From CAZDVQ01 sp964508975 (GTDB lineage Bacteria > Bacteroidota > Bacteroidia > Chitinophagales > Saprospiraceae): a stretch of 64,000 nt of DNA. Below are positions 57,601 through 63,628 of this stretch, piece by piece; positions within the stretch are counted from its first letter, which is position 1, and the number at the start of each line of letters is the position of its first letter. The notes under the pieces were generated by a model. The model did no database searches. It worked only from the letters and a program-made list of their open reading frames with translations, and was not told the origin of the DNA. Made by a program: the position numbers and the translations under genes. Location of the stretch: assembly GCA_964508975.1 (NCBI GenBank), contig CAZDVQ010000020.1, forward strand, positions 1 through 64,000, given 5' to 3'.

Positions 57601-59192
57601 TCGTAGATGTCCCTGTTTCTGGTAGCGTTATGACCAATGATTACGATCCAGATAACTCTGTTCCATTAACTGTTTCAATGGTCGGAACTCCAACTTCTGG
57701 TACTGTATTCTTACAACCTAATGGTGATTACGTTTTCATACCAGCCGCTGGCTCAGTTGATGATGTTCAGTTCACTTACGTTCTTTGTGATGCAGGCCTA
57801 CCTGTAGCTTGCGATACAGCAATCGTTACTATCTCGGTATCTGATCTGCCAGGTTCTAGCAACCTGCCACCAGTAGCCAACGATGATAATAATGTTACAA
57901 TGGTAGGTGTTCCTACAACTGGTAACATCTTGGTTAACGACGCTGATCCTGAAGATCAACCACTTACCTTGAACACTACTCCGTTGACCGGACCAAGCTT
58001 AGGTACTATTACCATTAATCCTAATGGTTCTTATGTCTACACGCCTACAACTACAAACCCAGGTGTTGACGAAGTTACTTACTCTATCTGTGACCAAGGT
58101 ATTCCTGTTCTTTGTGATACTGCTACCCTCTATATCAATATCTTCGAACCTACTACTGGTAATCACCCACCATTCGCTGGTGACGACTTCGGTAGCGGCT
58201 TCATGAATGATGATATCTTAGGCAATATCTTGCCGAATGATGGCGATGTTGATGGTGATTTGATTATTGTGAACCCTGTTCCAGTAATTATGCCTGCTAA
58301 CGGTTCAGTTAGTGTAGATGTGAATGGTAATTATACCTATACACCAAACAACAACTTTATCGGTACTGACCAGTTTGTTTACCAAATCTGCGATAACGCT
58401 ATTCCTTCATTGTGCGCTGAAGCTACCGTATACCTCTTGGTTTACCCATTGCGTCAAGCTTGCTTCACTACTAAAGTATTCCTTGAAGGCTCTTACAACG
58501 TAACCGCTGATAGCTTGCACATGTATAACGACCTGCGCGCTTGTAGCCAAATCCCTGGATTGAACGTAATCCCAACAACTCAGCCATATGCTATCCAGCC
58601 TTATGCTTACAATGGTACAGAGTCATTCGCAAATGCTGCTGCAATGCCTTCTGATATGGTTGATTGGGTCCTCGTTTCATTCGTGAATGGTGCTTGTCTT
58701 GACTCACTCGTTTACCGTGAAGCCGCTGTACTCCTCCGTGACGGTTCCGTGGTTCGTGCCAACGGCGATACTACCTTCTGTGTACCGTTCCAAAACGGTG
58801 ACCAACTCCGTATCGTTATCGAACATCGCAACCACATCGGCGTAATGTCAGCTAATGCGATTACTCCTCAACCTGGTGTATTGTACAATGAAGACTTCCG
58901 CTTCAACCAATCTTACATCGACGCCGGTTCTAGTGGCCAAAAAGCTGTAGGTACTAATGGTGCTTATGTAATGTTCGCAGGCGACGGTTACAAGTACAAC
59001 TTCTTCACGAATACGGCCCAATCTAAAGATCGTATCGATATTCGTGACCTTTCTCCTGTACTTATCGACCAAGGTATCTTCGGCCAATACATGCAAGGTG
59101 ACTACAACATGAACTGCGACTGTAACGCTGACGATATGGACATACTCACTCCTAACTCTGGTGCTGACTCTGCCATCAACGACTGTCCTTAG
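45639..59192 (+). CDS. Giant secreted Ig-repeat adhesin-like protein, 4517 residues
   Basis: A paralogue in plan of the protein at 20402. The frame begins with TTG at 45633, but ATG 45639 gives the signal peptide (cut near LAFAQ). Four Ig/SprB-like repeats come first. A globular domain (nucleotides 46890-47600) with no recognised family interrupts the array. About 34 Ig-like repeats of roughly 72-77 residues follow (SGFTYLWSNGATTSSITVSP type), with four SprB-like segments among them. Then come a PKD-like domain, three NAGPD-type domains, two A-B-C supermodules and the shared C-terminal module (58456-59189, ending SAINDCP). Two cysteines per repeat (IC and GC) again suggest disulfides. Not a T9SS type A tail. 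Surface adhesin is the best inference. Confidence 0.9.
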   Translation: MKAQILLNKIILSLALLLPQLAFAQPNPSSAGSISCYYSGGYAHFNVTSAPTCPWGTVQWMWYGWNTASNTGWTNQYSRSVPISAGQTVQYTICARCVDQYGNAGNIYESSSCSVTGPCCNLSASVGNINLCNNNTMCASLSGGTGPYTYQWSGGGNSSCKTITSAGTYYLTVTDAQGCQAYASGTASGSGTISTSISNTATTICAGSSSTLTANPSGYSYSWSNGSNSRSITVSPGSTTTYTVTVSNGTGCSGVSSSTVTVNPQVTASITPNGSICTGGSRTIAVTPSGCTSYTYNWSNGANTSSISVSPSSTTTYSVTVTPNSGCNRCPRVLSSTVTVNPTPTVFVSGTTYVCQGNSTVLSAIATNASSYSWSNGATTSSITVSPNNNTTYAVTVTGAGGCQSNASTVVTVNNCTTPISWQFNCTQNKRVEVVGRGTNNAGTTTLNFTNTGNIDSIVVYAVAKNNPLPSTVTFASASQSFTVGGTPPSFTTNGWGNGNVRFFRAKFDPTGSITLTTPQPSSTWSFTAYVFRNDPNGIASTGYYENAFIYQGSRTVTLPIPAAPGPRNITLTVPITEMSNDGRIATVTATAGGVTNSYTINNWNLGRSLNITPLTLTNVPGNATSVTITITSPNSNGDSFTIGGSVFVDAECGCPSTTVNITGPNTLCVGSSTNLSAPAGLRSYLWSTGATTSSITVSPNTTSTYSVTTEDGFGCVASGTKVLTVNPLPNVNISGNTTICQGTSTSLTATGGSTYLWSNGATSATITVSPSVSTQYCVTATTAGCSASTCATVTVNSIGTASITGPSALCQGSSANLSANMNVGGTYSYNWSNGATAATITVYPSATTNYCVTITDANGCTTSACRTISINPRPSVVINGNTFVCPGQNLVLSAAASGGTGFSYSWSNGATTSSITVSPTGPTTFEVTVTNSLGCSGVDNQGVGVEFVPNFTLNGDSVICQGGQATLSTNINGGGSGFTHQWSTGSTASSITVSPASTTTYTVTVSNSSGCSTIRSRTVTVNPNINVSIVGTGQLCAGASVTLTANPVGGSGFTYLWSNAATTSSITVTPASTNTFQVTVTNSGGCVGTATRTVIINPNPVLTLANIPGPICNGQSLTLTTSVTGGTPAFNYMWSNNTAGGNQSTTTAVATGSSQTYSVTVSDVNNCTSTSSRSITVNNCQVVANCSSTNPSVCGGSNGTATVAAAGGLAPYAYLWSSGATTSASTGLVAGIYTVTVTDAIGNTATCQVNLTNPPAPVVTVTGTNVICSGISTTLVASATGGSSFTYLWSTGATTSSIAVSPANSTNYTVTVTNNLNCSTVANRTVTVNASPVITINAPAGVCEGSAITFSTTSLNCSGCTYQWSCSTSNASTITFIPTASGTCSVTVTNSNGCTGTASISYAVYPAVSVNVTGSNNICLGTNTTLTATPSGGSGFVYAWSTGATTSSITVAPTSTINYAVTVTNANGCNTVGSRLVVVNPAVSAAVTGDNIVCAGGSATLTVSASGGSSFTYLWSNGATTNSTTVSPSATQAYSVTVTNNTGCTTTASRTVTVNTNPVVTVSGNNTLCAGFSTNLSASASGGSVFSYNWSNGSTASTITVSPAATTSYTVTVTNEFGCTTTGSRLVTVNSNPNVSVISSPLQACPNQVVNLSATASGGSGSYTYSWSSNTNGGTTSSTTAVFAGNSQTYRVTATDANGCTAFNTTVITRFANCNVVVNCSKIDPSTCGGTNGSASVATSGGVLPYSYAWSNGANTSSVSGLAAGSYDVTVTDAVGVTATCGVVLQNPPAPSAVIAGNDILCNGVSTTLTVAASGGSSFTYLWSTGATTASITVVPNTTTTYSVTVTNNVNCSAVVSRTVTVNAVPNVSLTGTNTLCVGQSTSLLATATGGTGFNYAWSNGSTTASISISPTSTTNYTVTVTNANGCTGTAASLVTVNPVPVVTVSGNNVICVGNSTTFTATAAGGSGFTYVWSNGATTPSITVSPTASTSYNVTVTNSFGCVGTGSTTLTVNPLPVANIGGTDVICLNTNTTLTAFASVGSSFTYVWSNGSNGVSITVSPASTTNYTVTVTNNNGCTTTASRTVTVNAVPNVLVTGTNVICEGNSTTISATANGGSGFAYLWSNGATTSSILVTPTSSTIYSVTVTNANGCTGTQSRAVTVNPTPDVTTSGTNVVCRGTTTTISANVVGGTGFTYNWSNGATTPSITVTPIATTQYQVTVTNNNGCTGTSSRTVTVNDFPVVTLSGTNVICLGNSTTLSTSVTGGTGFNYSWSNGAITSAITVSPTASTTYFVTVTNANGCTGTASYAVTVNPVPNVIISGQDVICNGNSTTLVTSVVGGSGFLYTWSTGANTPNITVSPSTTTSYTVTVTNANGCTGTATRQVTVNITPTLSISGNDVICLGQSTTLDANGSGGVSLVYNWSTGATGFSQTFAPLVTTTYTATVTNSNGCSATASRTVTVNPVPNPVISGQNSICVGNSTTLSTSVTGGSGFTFNWSTGATTSAITVSPIASTTYTVTVTNSNGCTGTDDYQVLVNQLPTPSINVSGGATSVCLGSSAVLSASGGSSYLWSNGATTATISVSPTATTTYSVTVTNVFGCSATTSQTITVDNNPVVTISGNDEICVGFSTVLTATGGNAFLWNTGETTQSITVNPGASSTFYVSVTNAAGCTATGSQFVTVFPTPTLTISGATGLCEGSSSTLVANGAASYVWSTGANTASITVVPVTITTYCVTGTDANGCTASQCVTVAPAPNPIIVAAVSDLCVGQSTTLTASGGIAYIWSTGQTTNVITVSPTVTTVYNVTATASNGCTATTSVTILVRQLPVITSIQSNNPTTCNTVDGNITVFAAGASGSLEYRLNGGAWQASNSFTGLGAGSYTVEVRYVGGFCTTVNSSPIVLSVPLAPTITINGVLAFCTGGSSTLTASGGLTYIWSTGATTPSITATAGGVYSVTSTASNGCSGTASVNIAQQPAPSVAIAGNTSICAGSVASLTATGGASYIWSNGSTSATITVSTNGTYQVTAIGGNGCTATASRTVTVNAAPNVQISGPSVLCLGTQSTLTASGASSYLWSNGANTLSITVTPSAITTYCVTGTDANGCTASRCITVSPAPNPSIVAASGELCQGESTTLTASGGASYAWSTSASTPVISAAPTTSTNYTVTVTSSNGCTATISTLVMVRPLPVIDSIHATDPTSCNVSNGSIVVFAQGTWAPLEYRLNGGTWQAGSVFANLAAGSYTIEVRYVGGFCPVVYTNTVTLNAVNAPSIVISAPASICNGSCNNISAILNPSVSQPGVTLLAYTWNTGSTTATINVCPTTTTTYLVTTTDANGCSSAAASTVIVNPTPTANIVPPAGACVGESAAFSAFNVGPGATYTWAFTPNATPATATGLSASVVFANPGNATAILTVSQNGCTSRDTVGVSVDQAVFANAGADVMICQGTSTILGGNGGSPTGPNGAVFQWVPSTGLNDPTVSNPVASPTDSTVYTVYVTYGACVSTAFVSVDVDVNSVPYADAGPNRLICSGTSVTIGGTPTGEPGSTYAWTPSLGLSNATSPNPTANPTVNTTYTVTVTRNGCQMTDNVFVEVINSPFVNAGVDKVYCGFGTGVMIGGTPAGSPTAVFSWSPTTGLSNPNIANPIATPSVTTNYVLSVTQNGCTSTDTVRVVVNPAAAGCNLPPVAINDINNTLINTPVMGNVSTNDFDPEGGLLTFTVLTNPTNGTLTSFNPNTGVYVFNPAPGFVGQSQFTYYTCDAGTPTLCDTATVTIVIRDRDGNNTPPVANDDVTSTLVGIPVDGDLLTNDFDPDGDVITVNTTPVSNPSNGTVTINPDGTFTYTPNPGFEGNDQFVYQICDPFNACDNATVTIIVTDGDPVNNPPFAGDDATSTFMNVPVNGNMSPNDYDVDGDVLVYNVNPVADPMNGTVTINQNGTYQYVPNPGYVGPDNFVYEVCESGTPQMYCTQATVYITVFTRNIPPVAINDINATFVDVPVSGSVMTNDYDPDNSVPLTVSMVGTPTSGTVFLQPNGDYVFIPAAGSVDDVQFTYVLCDAGLPVACDTAIVTISVSDLPGSSNLPPVANDDNNVTMVGVPTTGNILVNDADPEDQPLTLNTTPLTGPSLGTITINPNGSYVYTPTTTNPGVDEVTYSICDQGIPVLCDTATLYINIFEPTTGNHPPFAGDDFGSGFMNDDILGNILPNDGDVDGDLIIVNPVPVIMPANGSVSVDVNGNYTYTPNNNFIGTDQFVYQICDNAIPSLCAEATVYLLVYPLRQACFTTKVFLEGSYNVTADSLHMYNDLRACSQIPGLNVIPTTQPYAIQPYAYNGTESFANAAAMPSDMVDWVLVSFVNGACLDSLVYREAAVLLRDGSVVRANGDTTFCVPFQNGDQLRIVIEHRNHIGVMSANAITPQPGVLYNEDFRFNQSYIDAGSSGQKAVGTNGAYVMFAGDGYKYNFFTNTAQSKDRIDIRDLSPVLIDQGIFGQYMQGDYNMNCDCNADDMDILTPNSGADSAINDCP
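47600..55680 (+). repeat. Coding tandem array: about 34 Ig-like units plus SprB-like segments
   Basis: Units follow NPVPNVTISG-x-x-x-IC ... GGSGFTYLWSNGATTSS-ITVSP ... TVTVTNANGCTGT and are longer than those of the first giant by an inserted GGSGF turn. Segments with CGGSNG or CNVSNGS motifs (near 49195, 50800, 54150 and 55240) look like SprB-type repeats. The order of units in the last 3 kb is colinear with the first giant protein. Confidence 0.85.
56683..58455 (+). repeat. Two A-B-C supermodules of Big_9-type domains
   Basis: Domain openings in order: AINDINNTL, ANDDVTSTL, FAGDDATST, AINDINATF, ANDDNNVTM, FAGDDFGSG, each about 97-100 residues. Both C-type domains end in a CTQATVY or CAEATVY signature, and the last is directly followed by the shared C-terminal module. 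Confidence 0.88.
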
Positions 59193-59225
59193 TCTACCAT
59201 AAGCATTCATTAAAGAATGTTTGCT

Positions 59226-59233
59226 TATCTTTG
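59226..59233 (+). promoter_or_regulatory. Promoter -7 box of the third family member
   Basis: TATCTTTG matches TAnnTTTG 200 bases before the ATG. The leader RNA would contain the whole of GC-rich repeat copy 13. Confidence 0.5.
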
Positions 59234-59245
59234 AAATACTTTTTT

Positions 59246-59376
59246 GGGCGTGCCGGCTCGCTAAACCACACCACTAGTGGCGTGGTTTAGCGTCCCGTCG
59301 CTGTTTTCCAGGCTCGCCTATCGGCTCGGTGCTACGCACCAACGCTTGGCGTTGCCTTTCATCCAGCTCACGCTCC
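59246..59376 (+). repeat. GC-rich structured repeat, copy 13 (in a 5' leader)
   Basis: Begins GGGCGTGCCGGC; the hairpin has arms CGCTAAACCAC / GTGGTTTAGCG (11 bp) around the palindrome CCACTAGTGG. The core GGCTCGCCTATCGGCTCGG is near that of copy 11. It lies between the promoter box and start codon of the gene at 59426. Confidence 0.85.
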
Positions 59377-59425
59377 CCCCAGACTCCCCCCCCACTCCAG
59401 AATCAAACTGTTAAATTTATCTTAC

Positions 59426-62400
59426 ATGAAAAAGCTAATTTCAGCCTTAGCTACAACCCTCATCCTGCTTGTGCTTGCAACAGGCTTGTCTGCCCAAACG
59501 GGCAAACTCGCGGGTGTTCGCTTCTATGACGTGAGCACCGATTGCTACACCAACACGCTGCGGGTTAAAATTCAAGCAACCTCTGAGCAAGCAACTGCTT
59601 TTCAGACGGCCTCTTGGACTTTCCGCTTTACCTTCAACCGGAACATGCTGCAAAACCCACGCAAGGTTACGCCAGTGCCCGTTTCGTTGGATGGTAACCA
59701 CACCCTAACTCAACAGTATAGCCCTACCGATAACGATACAATCGTTTCTTACGGTATCGTATCCCTCTTCCCTGTGGCTACATTGCAACCAGGTGTTTGG
59801 ACGACCATGGCAGAACTTGAGTTCGATATCATTAGCTATAATGCTGGTGCTGTTGCCAACTGTATCAACTTCGTTTGGCAAGAAGATACTGACGTCGTTC
59901 CAACCGTTGGCCAGGAATATATTAGCTTGTTCAGTCAACCTTCTTTGAATATCGTTACTTATGGTAACGAGTTTACCTGTATTTCACCAAACTGTGCACC
60001 GATTGCTGTAAATGATATCAATGCAACTTTCGTAGGTATCCCGGTTTCTGGTGACGTAAGCACTAACGATTATGACCCAAATGGCGACCCGCTTACTTTC
60101 ACACTTTTGACGCCTCCTTCTGCAGGTACGCTTACTTCATTTAACCCCGATGGTAGCTACGTATTTAACCCACCAACTACACCAGGTGAAGTAACCTTTA
60201 CTTATGTGGCTTGCGATAATGGAACTCCAGCACTTTGCGATACAGCTGATGTCGTAATTCAAGTGTTGAATCTTCCAGATGATACTAAAAACGAGCCGCC
60301 CACGGCTAACGATGACTACAACATCACGCTGATGGATACACCAATCGATGGTAACGTACTAAACAACGACCAAGATATCGATGGTGATAATATCGTGTTG
60401 AACACAACCCCTATCGACCAGCCTAACCATGGTACAGTTACTATTTCACCAAACGGTGATTACACGTACACGCCAGCTACTGGTTACCTCGGCCAAGACA
60501 CTTTTGTTTACTCTATCTGCGATGACGGTTTCCCCGTGCTTTGCGATACAGCTACTGTAGTTATCTTAGTTTTACCTGACAATGGCGACAACTATCCTCC
60601 ATTTGCTGGTGACGACTTCGGTATTGGTGAAATTAACGAGCCAATTACCTTGAATATCCTACCTAACGATGGCGATCCTAACGGTGACCCAATTACGGTG
60701 AACACTACTCCGATTGATCAGCCTAATCACGGTACGGTAACTATCTTGCCTAACGGTGATATTATCTACACACCGTTTGGCGGTTATTTTGGTCCAGATG
60801 AGTTCGTTTATGAAATTTGCGATAACGGTACACCAGCACTTTGTGCTCAAGCTACTGTTTACTTGCTCGTTGCTCCAGCTAACCAACCTCCTGTAGCCAT
60901 AAACGATATTAATGCAACTTTGGTAAATACACAAGTATTTATTAATGTATTGACGAACGATTTTGACCCAGATGGTGACCCTATTACGGTTAATCCACTC
61001 TTGGTCTCAGGCCCAGTTAATGGTAGCCTTATCAACGGTACAATTAACGGCCAATACATGTACATGCCTAATACTGACTACGTAGGTCAAGATAGCTTTG
61101 TATATGTAATCTGCGATAACGCTGCGATAGCGCTTTGTGATACTGCAACGGTTTACATCACTATAGTTGATTTGCCTACCAGCAACAACAATCCACCAAT
61201 AGCCAACAACGACGCGTTCGTCACAGTGCTTAACACAGGCTTTAACAGTACTGTAATCAATAACGATAGCGACCCTGACGGTGATGCCATTGCCGTTACA
61301 ACTACTTTGTTGGGCTTGCCTTTAAACGGTACAGTAACTAACTTGACATCAGCGGGTACTTTTACTTACACCCCTGACAACGGCTTTACTGGCTCGGATC
61401 AGTTTACCTATATCCTTTGCGATAACGGTTCACCAGTACTTTGTGATACAGCCTTAGTTGAAGTAATCATCCTTCCTGGTGATGTTGACAACAACCCACC
61501 ATTTGCTGCTGACGACTTTGGTACAGGCGAAATCAATACCAACATAGTAGGTAATGTATTGCCAAACGATTACGATGTTGACGGTGACCCAATTACCTTG
61601 AACACAACTCCAATCGAAGCTCCATTTAACGGTACTGTAGTTGTATTGCCTAACGGTACTTACACTTATACACCAAACACTGGATATATTGGACCCGACC
61701 AATTCGTTTACGAAATCTGCGACAACGGCACTCCTGCACTTTGTGCTCAAGCAACTGTATACTTGTTGGTGTTCCCGAACAACCAACCACCAGTTGCCGT
61801 TAACGACATCAACGCAACTTATGTAGACGTACCTGTTGGTGGTAATGTAATTACAAACGATTACGACTTAGACGGAGGTACTTTGACCGCCAATACTACC
61901 CCTATCGTCCTTCCAATGACAGGTGCTAACGTTATTATCAATGCTAATGGTGATTACTCGTATCAACCAGCAGCTGGCTTCGTGGGCACAGATGAATTCC
62001 AATACGCAATCTGTGATAATGGTGTGCCTAGCCTTTGCGATACGGCTACTGTATTCATCACCATCATTGCAGAACCAGGTAGCGGCAACAATCCTCCTGT
62101 AGCACACAATGACTACAACGTTACTTTAGTAAACACTCCAGTTTCGGCTAATGCATTGAATAACGATGCTGACCCTGACGGTGATGCTATTACAGCAACA
62201 ACTACATTAATCGTTGGCCCAGCACATGGTACTGCTACAATAACAGCTCCAGGTGTTTATACTTATACGCCGAGTACAGGCTACGAAGGTATGGACCAAT
62301 TTACTTATCGCATCTGCGATAACGGTACTCCTGTACTTTGTGATACAGCAATCGTTTTCATTGAAATCACAACTTCAGGTAGTGGCAACAACCCACCTTT

Positions 62401-63421
62401 TGCTGGTGATGATTTTGAAATTACCGAAATGAACACTCCTGTAACTGGCAACGTATTACCTAACGACGGCGATCCAGACGGTAACGCCATTAACGTGGTG
62501 ACTTTGCCAATAGAGAACCCTGCAAACGGTACTGTAGTTATTTCAGCTAACGGTAACTTCACATACACACCAAACACCGGTTTCACTGGTCCTGACCAAT
62601 TCGTTTATGAAATTTGTGACAACGGCGTACCTTCTTTGTGTGCCGAGGCTACTGTTTACATCTTGGTTAATCCAGCTACACAAATCTGTGTTTCTCCAAA
62701 AGTATTCTTACAAGGTTCTTACAACTCAACTGCCGACTCATTGCGCATGTACAACCGCATCCGTGTTTGTCCAAGTGCTGGCGGTACAACTGTAATTCCT
62801 AATGCTCAGCCATTCAACGTAGCACCTTACAACTACGCTGGTACTGAAACTTTAACTTCACAGCGTACCGATATGGTTGACTGGGTATTGGTAGAATTGA
62901 GAAGCTCTTCATGTGATGGCGATGTTGTTTTGAAAGCTCCTGGTATCTTGACCCGTAGCGGTAATATCTACAACACAAGTGGCGATACCGTATTCTGCTT
63001 GCCTTATGTACCGGGTGATACTATCTGGGTGGCTATTCACCACAGAAACCACTTGGCTGCTTTGTACCCAGTTGGCTTTACAAATCCAGCTGCTGTAAAT
63101 GTTGCTGACTTCCGTCGTACAAATGGTTACCAATTAGGTTCTGGTGCTACAGCAACCCTTGGTCAACGTCAAATTGGTACTAATGGTGGTACTGTATACG
63201 GTTTAGCTGCAGGTAATGCGGTTCAATTCAATGGTGGTACAGCTATTGGTCACCAGTACGATATTAACGCGATTGACTTGATTCCGCTTTCACAACAGTT
63301 TAGTTTGTTTGCTGCCTATATGTTAGGTGACTACAACATGGACTGTGACTGTAACGCTGCTGATACAGGCGTATTTGCTCCTAACTTTAACCAGTTCTCG
63401 GCTGCGGACGGTTGTAACTAA
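59426..63421 (+). CDS. Secreted Big_9-repeat protein, 1331 residues, giant-family member
   Basis: The smallest of the three family members and devoid of the Ig array. A signal peptide (1-24, cut near LSAQ) is followed by an N-terminal domain of about 165 residues (FYDVSTDCYTNTLRVKIQA ...), possibly cohesin-like because it consists of alternating hydrophobic strands. Nine Big_9/cadherin-like domains follow in the order A-B-C three times (about 191-1085), then the shared C-terminal module (about 1085-1331, ending GDYNMDCDC ... DGCN). The many D-x-D-G-D motifs between domains suggest calcium binding. The start is ATG 59426. Immediately downstream of the second giant gene but with its own promoter box and terminator. 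Confidence 0.9.
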   Translation: MKKLISALATTLILLVLATGLSAQTGKLAGVRFYDVSTDCYTNTLRVKIQATSEQATAFQTASWTFRFTFNRNMLQNPRKVTPVPVSLDGNHTLTQQYSPTDNDTIVSYGIVSLFPVATLQPGVWTTMAELEFDIISYNAGAVANCINFVWQEDTDVVPTVGQEYISLFSQPSLNIVTYGNEFTCISPNCAPIAVNDINATFVGIPVSGDVSTNDYDPNGDPLTFTLLTPPSAGTLTSFNPDGSYVFNPPTTPGEVTFTYVACDNGTPALCDTADVVIQVLNLPDDTKNEPPTANDDYNITLMDTPIDGNVLNNDQDIDGDNIVLNTTPIDQPNHGTVTISPNGDYTYTPATGYLGQDTFVYSICDDGFPVLCDTATVVILVLPDNGDNYPPFAGDDFGIGEINEPITLNILPNDGDPNGDPITVNTTPIDQPNHGTVTILPNGDIIYTPFGGYFGPDEFVYEICDNGTPALCAQATVYLLVAPANQPPVAINDINATLVNTQVFINVLTNDFDPDGDPITVNPLLVSGPVNGSLINGTINGQYMYMPNTDYVGQDSFVYVICDNAAIALCDTATVYITIVDLPTSNNNPPIANNDAFVTVLNTGFNSTVINNDSDPDGDAIAVTTTLLGLPLNGTVTNLTSAGTFTYTPDNGFTGSDQFTYILCDNGSPVLCDTALVEVIILPGDVDNNPPFAADDFGTGEINTNIVGNVLPNDYDVDGDPITLNTTPIEAPFNGTVVVLPNGTYTYTPNTGYIGPDQFVYEICDNGTPALCAQATVYLLVFPNNQPPVAVNDINATYVDVPVGGNVITNDYDLDGGTLTANTTPIVLPMTGANVIINANGDYSYQPAAGFVGTDEFQYAICDNGVPSLCDTATVFITIIAEPGSGNNPPVAHNDYNVTLVNTPVSANALNNDADPDGDAITATTTLIVGPAHGTATITAPGVYTYTPSTGYEGMDQFTYRICDNGTPVLCDTAIVFIEITTSGSGNNPPFAGDDFEITEMNTPVTGNVLPNDGDPDGNAINVVTLPIENPANGTVVISANGNFTYTPNTGFTGPDQFVYEICDNGVPSLCAEATVYILVNPATQICVSPKVFLQGSYNSTADSLRMYNRIRVCPSAGGTTVIPNAQPFNVAPYNYAGTETLTSQRTDMVDWVLVELRSSSCDGDVVLKAPGILTRSGNIYNTSGDTVFCLPYVPGDTIWVAIHHRNHLAALYPVGFTNPAAVNVADFRRTNGYQLGSGATATLGQRQIGTNGGTVYGLAAGNAVQFNGGTAIGHQYDINAIDLIPLSQQFSLFAAYMLGDYNMDCDCNAADTGVFAPNFNQFSAADGCN
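59997..62680 (+). repeat. Three A-B-C supermodules of Big_9-type domains
   Basis: Nine domains open in order AVNDINATF, ANDDYNITL, FAGDDFGIG, AINDINATL, ANNDAFVTV, FAADDFGTG, AVNDINATY, AHNDYNVTL, FAGDDFEIT. A and B types end CDTA, C types end C-A-Q/E-ATVY. The period of about 895 bp is clear by eye. Confidence 0.9.
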
Positions 63422-63443
63422 TTGAATATCACAGAAAATTTAT

Positions 63444-63478
63444 GGAGGGGATATGTGCAAACATATCCCCTCCTTTTT
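63444..63478 (+). terminator. Intrinsic terminator with GCAA tetraloop
   Basis: GGAGGGGATATGT and ACATATCCCCTCC form a perfect 13-bp stem closed by the GNRA-type loop GCAA and followed by TTTTT, 23 bases after the stop. Confidence 0.95.
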
Positions 63479-63500
63479 GTATAAGCCTTTACCTCTCATT

Positions 63501-63628
63501 GCGCCAGCGCTGCGAAGCAGTGGCCGAAGGCCAGACCGAAGCGTAGCGAGGGCCGAGCGAATAGCGAGCTGCGTAGCATAGCGGCGGCATCTTAACGCAA
63601 AATGTGCGTTAAGATGCCGGGCGCCCGC
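63501..63628 (-). repeat. GC-rich structured repeat, copy 14
   Basis: Minus-strand orientation, starting GCGGGCGCCC at 63628. The first hairpin is GGCATCTTAACGCA / TGCGTTAAGATGCC (14 bp, perfect), unusually AT-rich for the family. The core is AGCTCGCTATTCGCTCGG, ending GCAGCGCTGGCGC. Confidence 0.85.

Noticed and set aside
1014..63628. GC-rich repeats as intrinsic terminators
   Set aside because: The T-run is at the entry side of the element and an A-run would follow on the other strand, so neither orientation gives hairpin plus U-tract; true terminators at 33730, 41763 and 63444 are separate structures.
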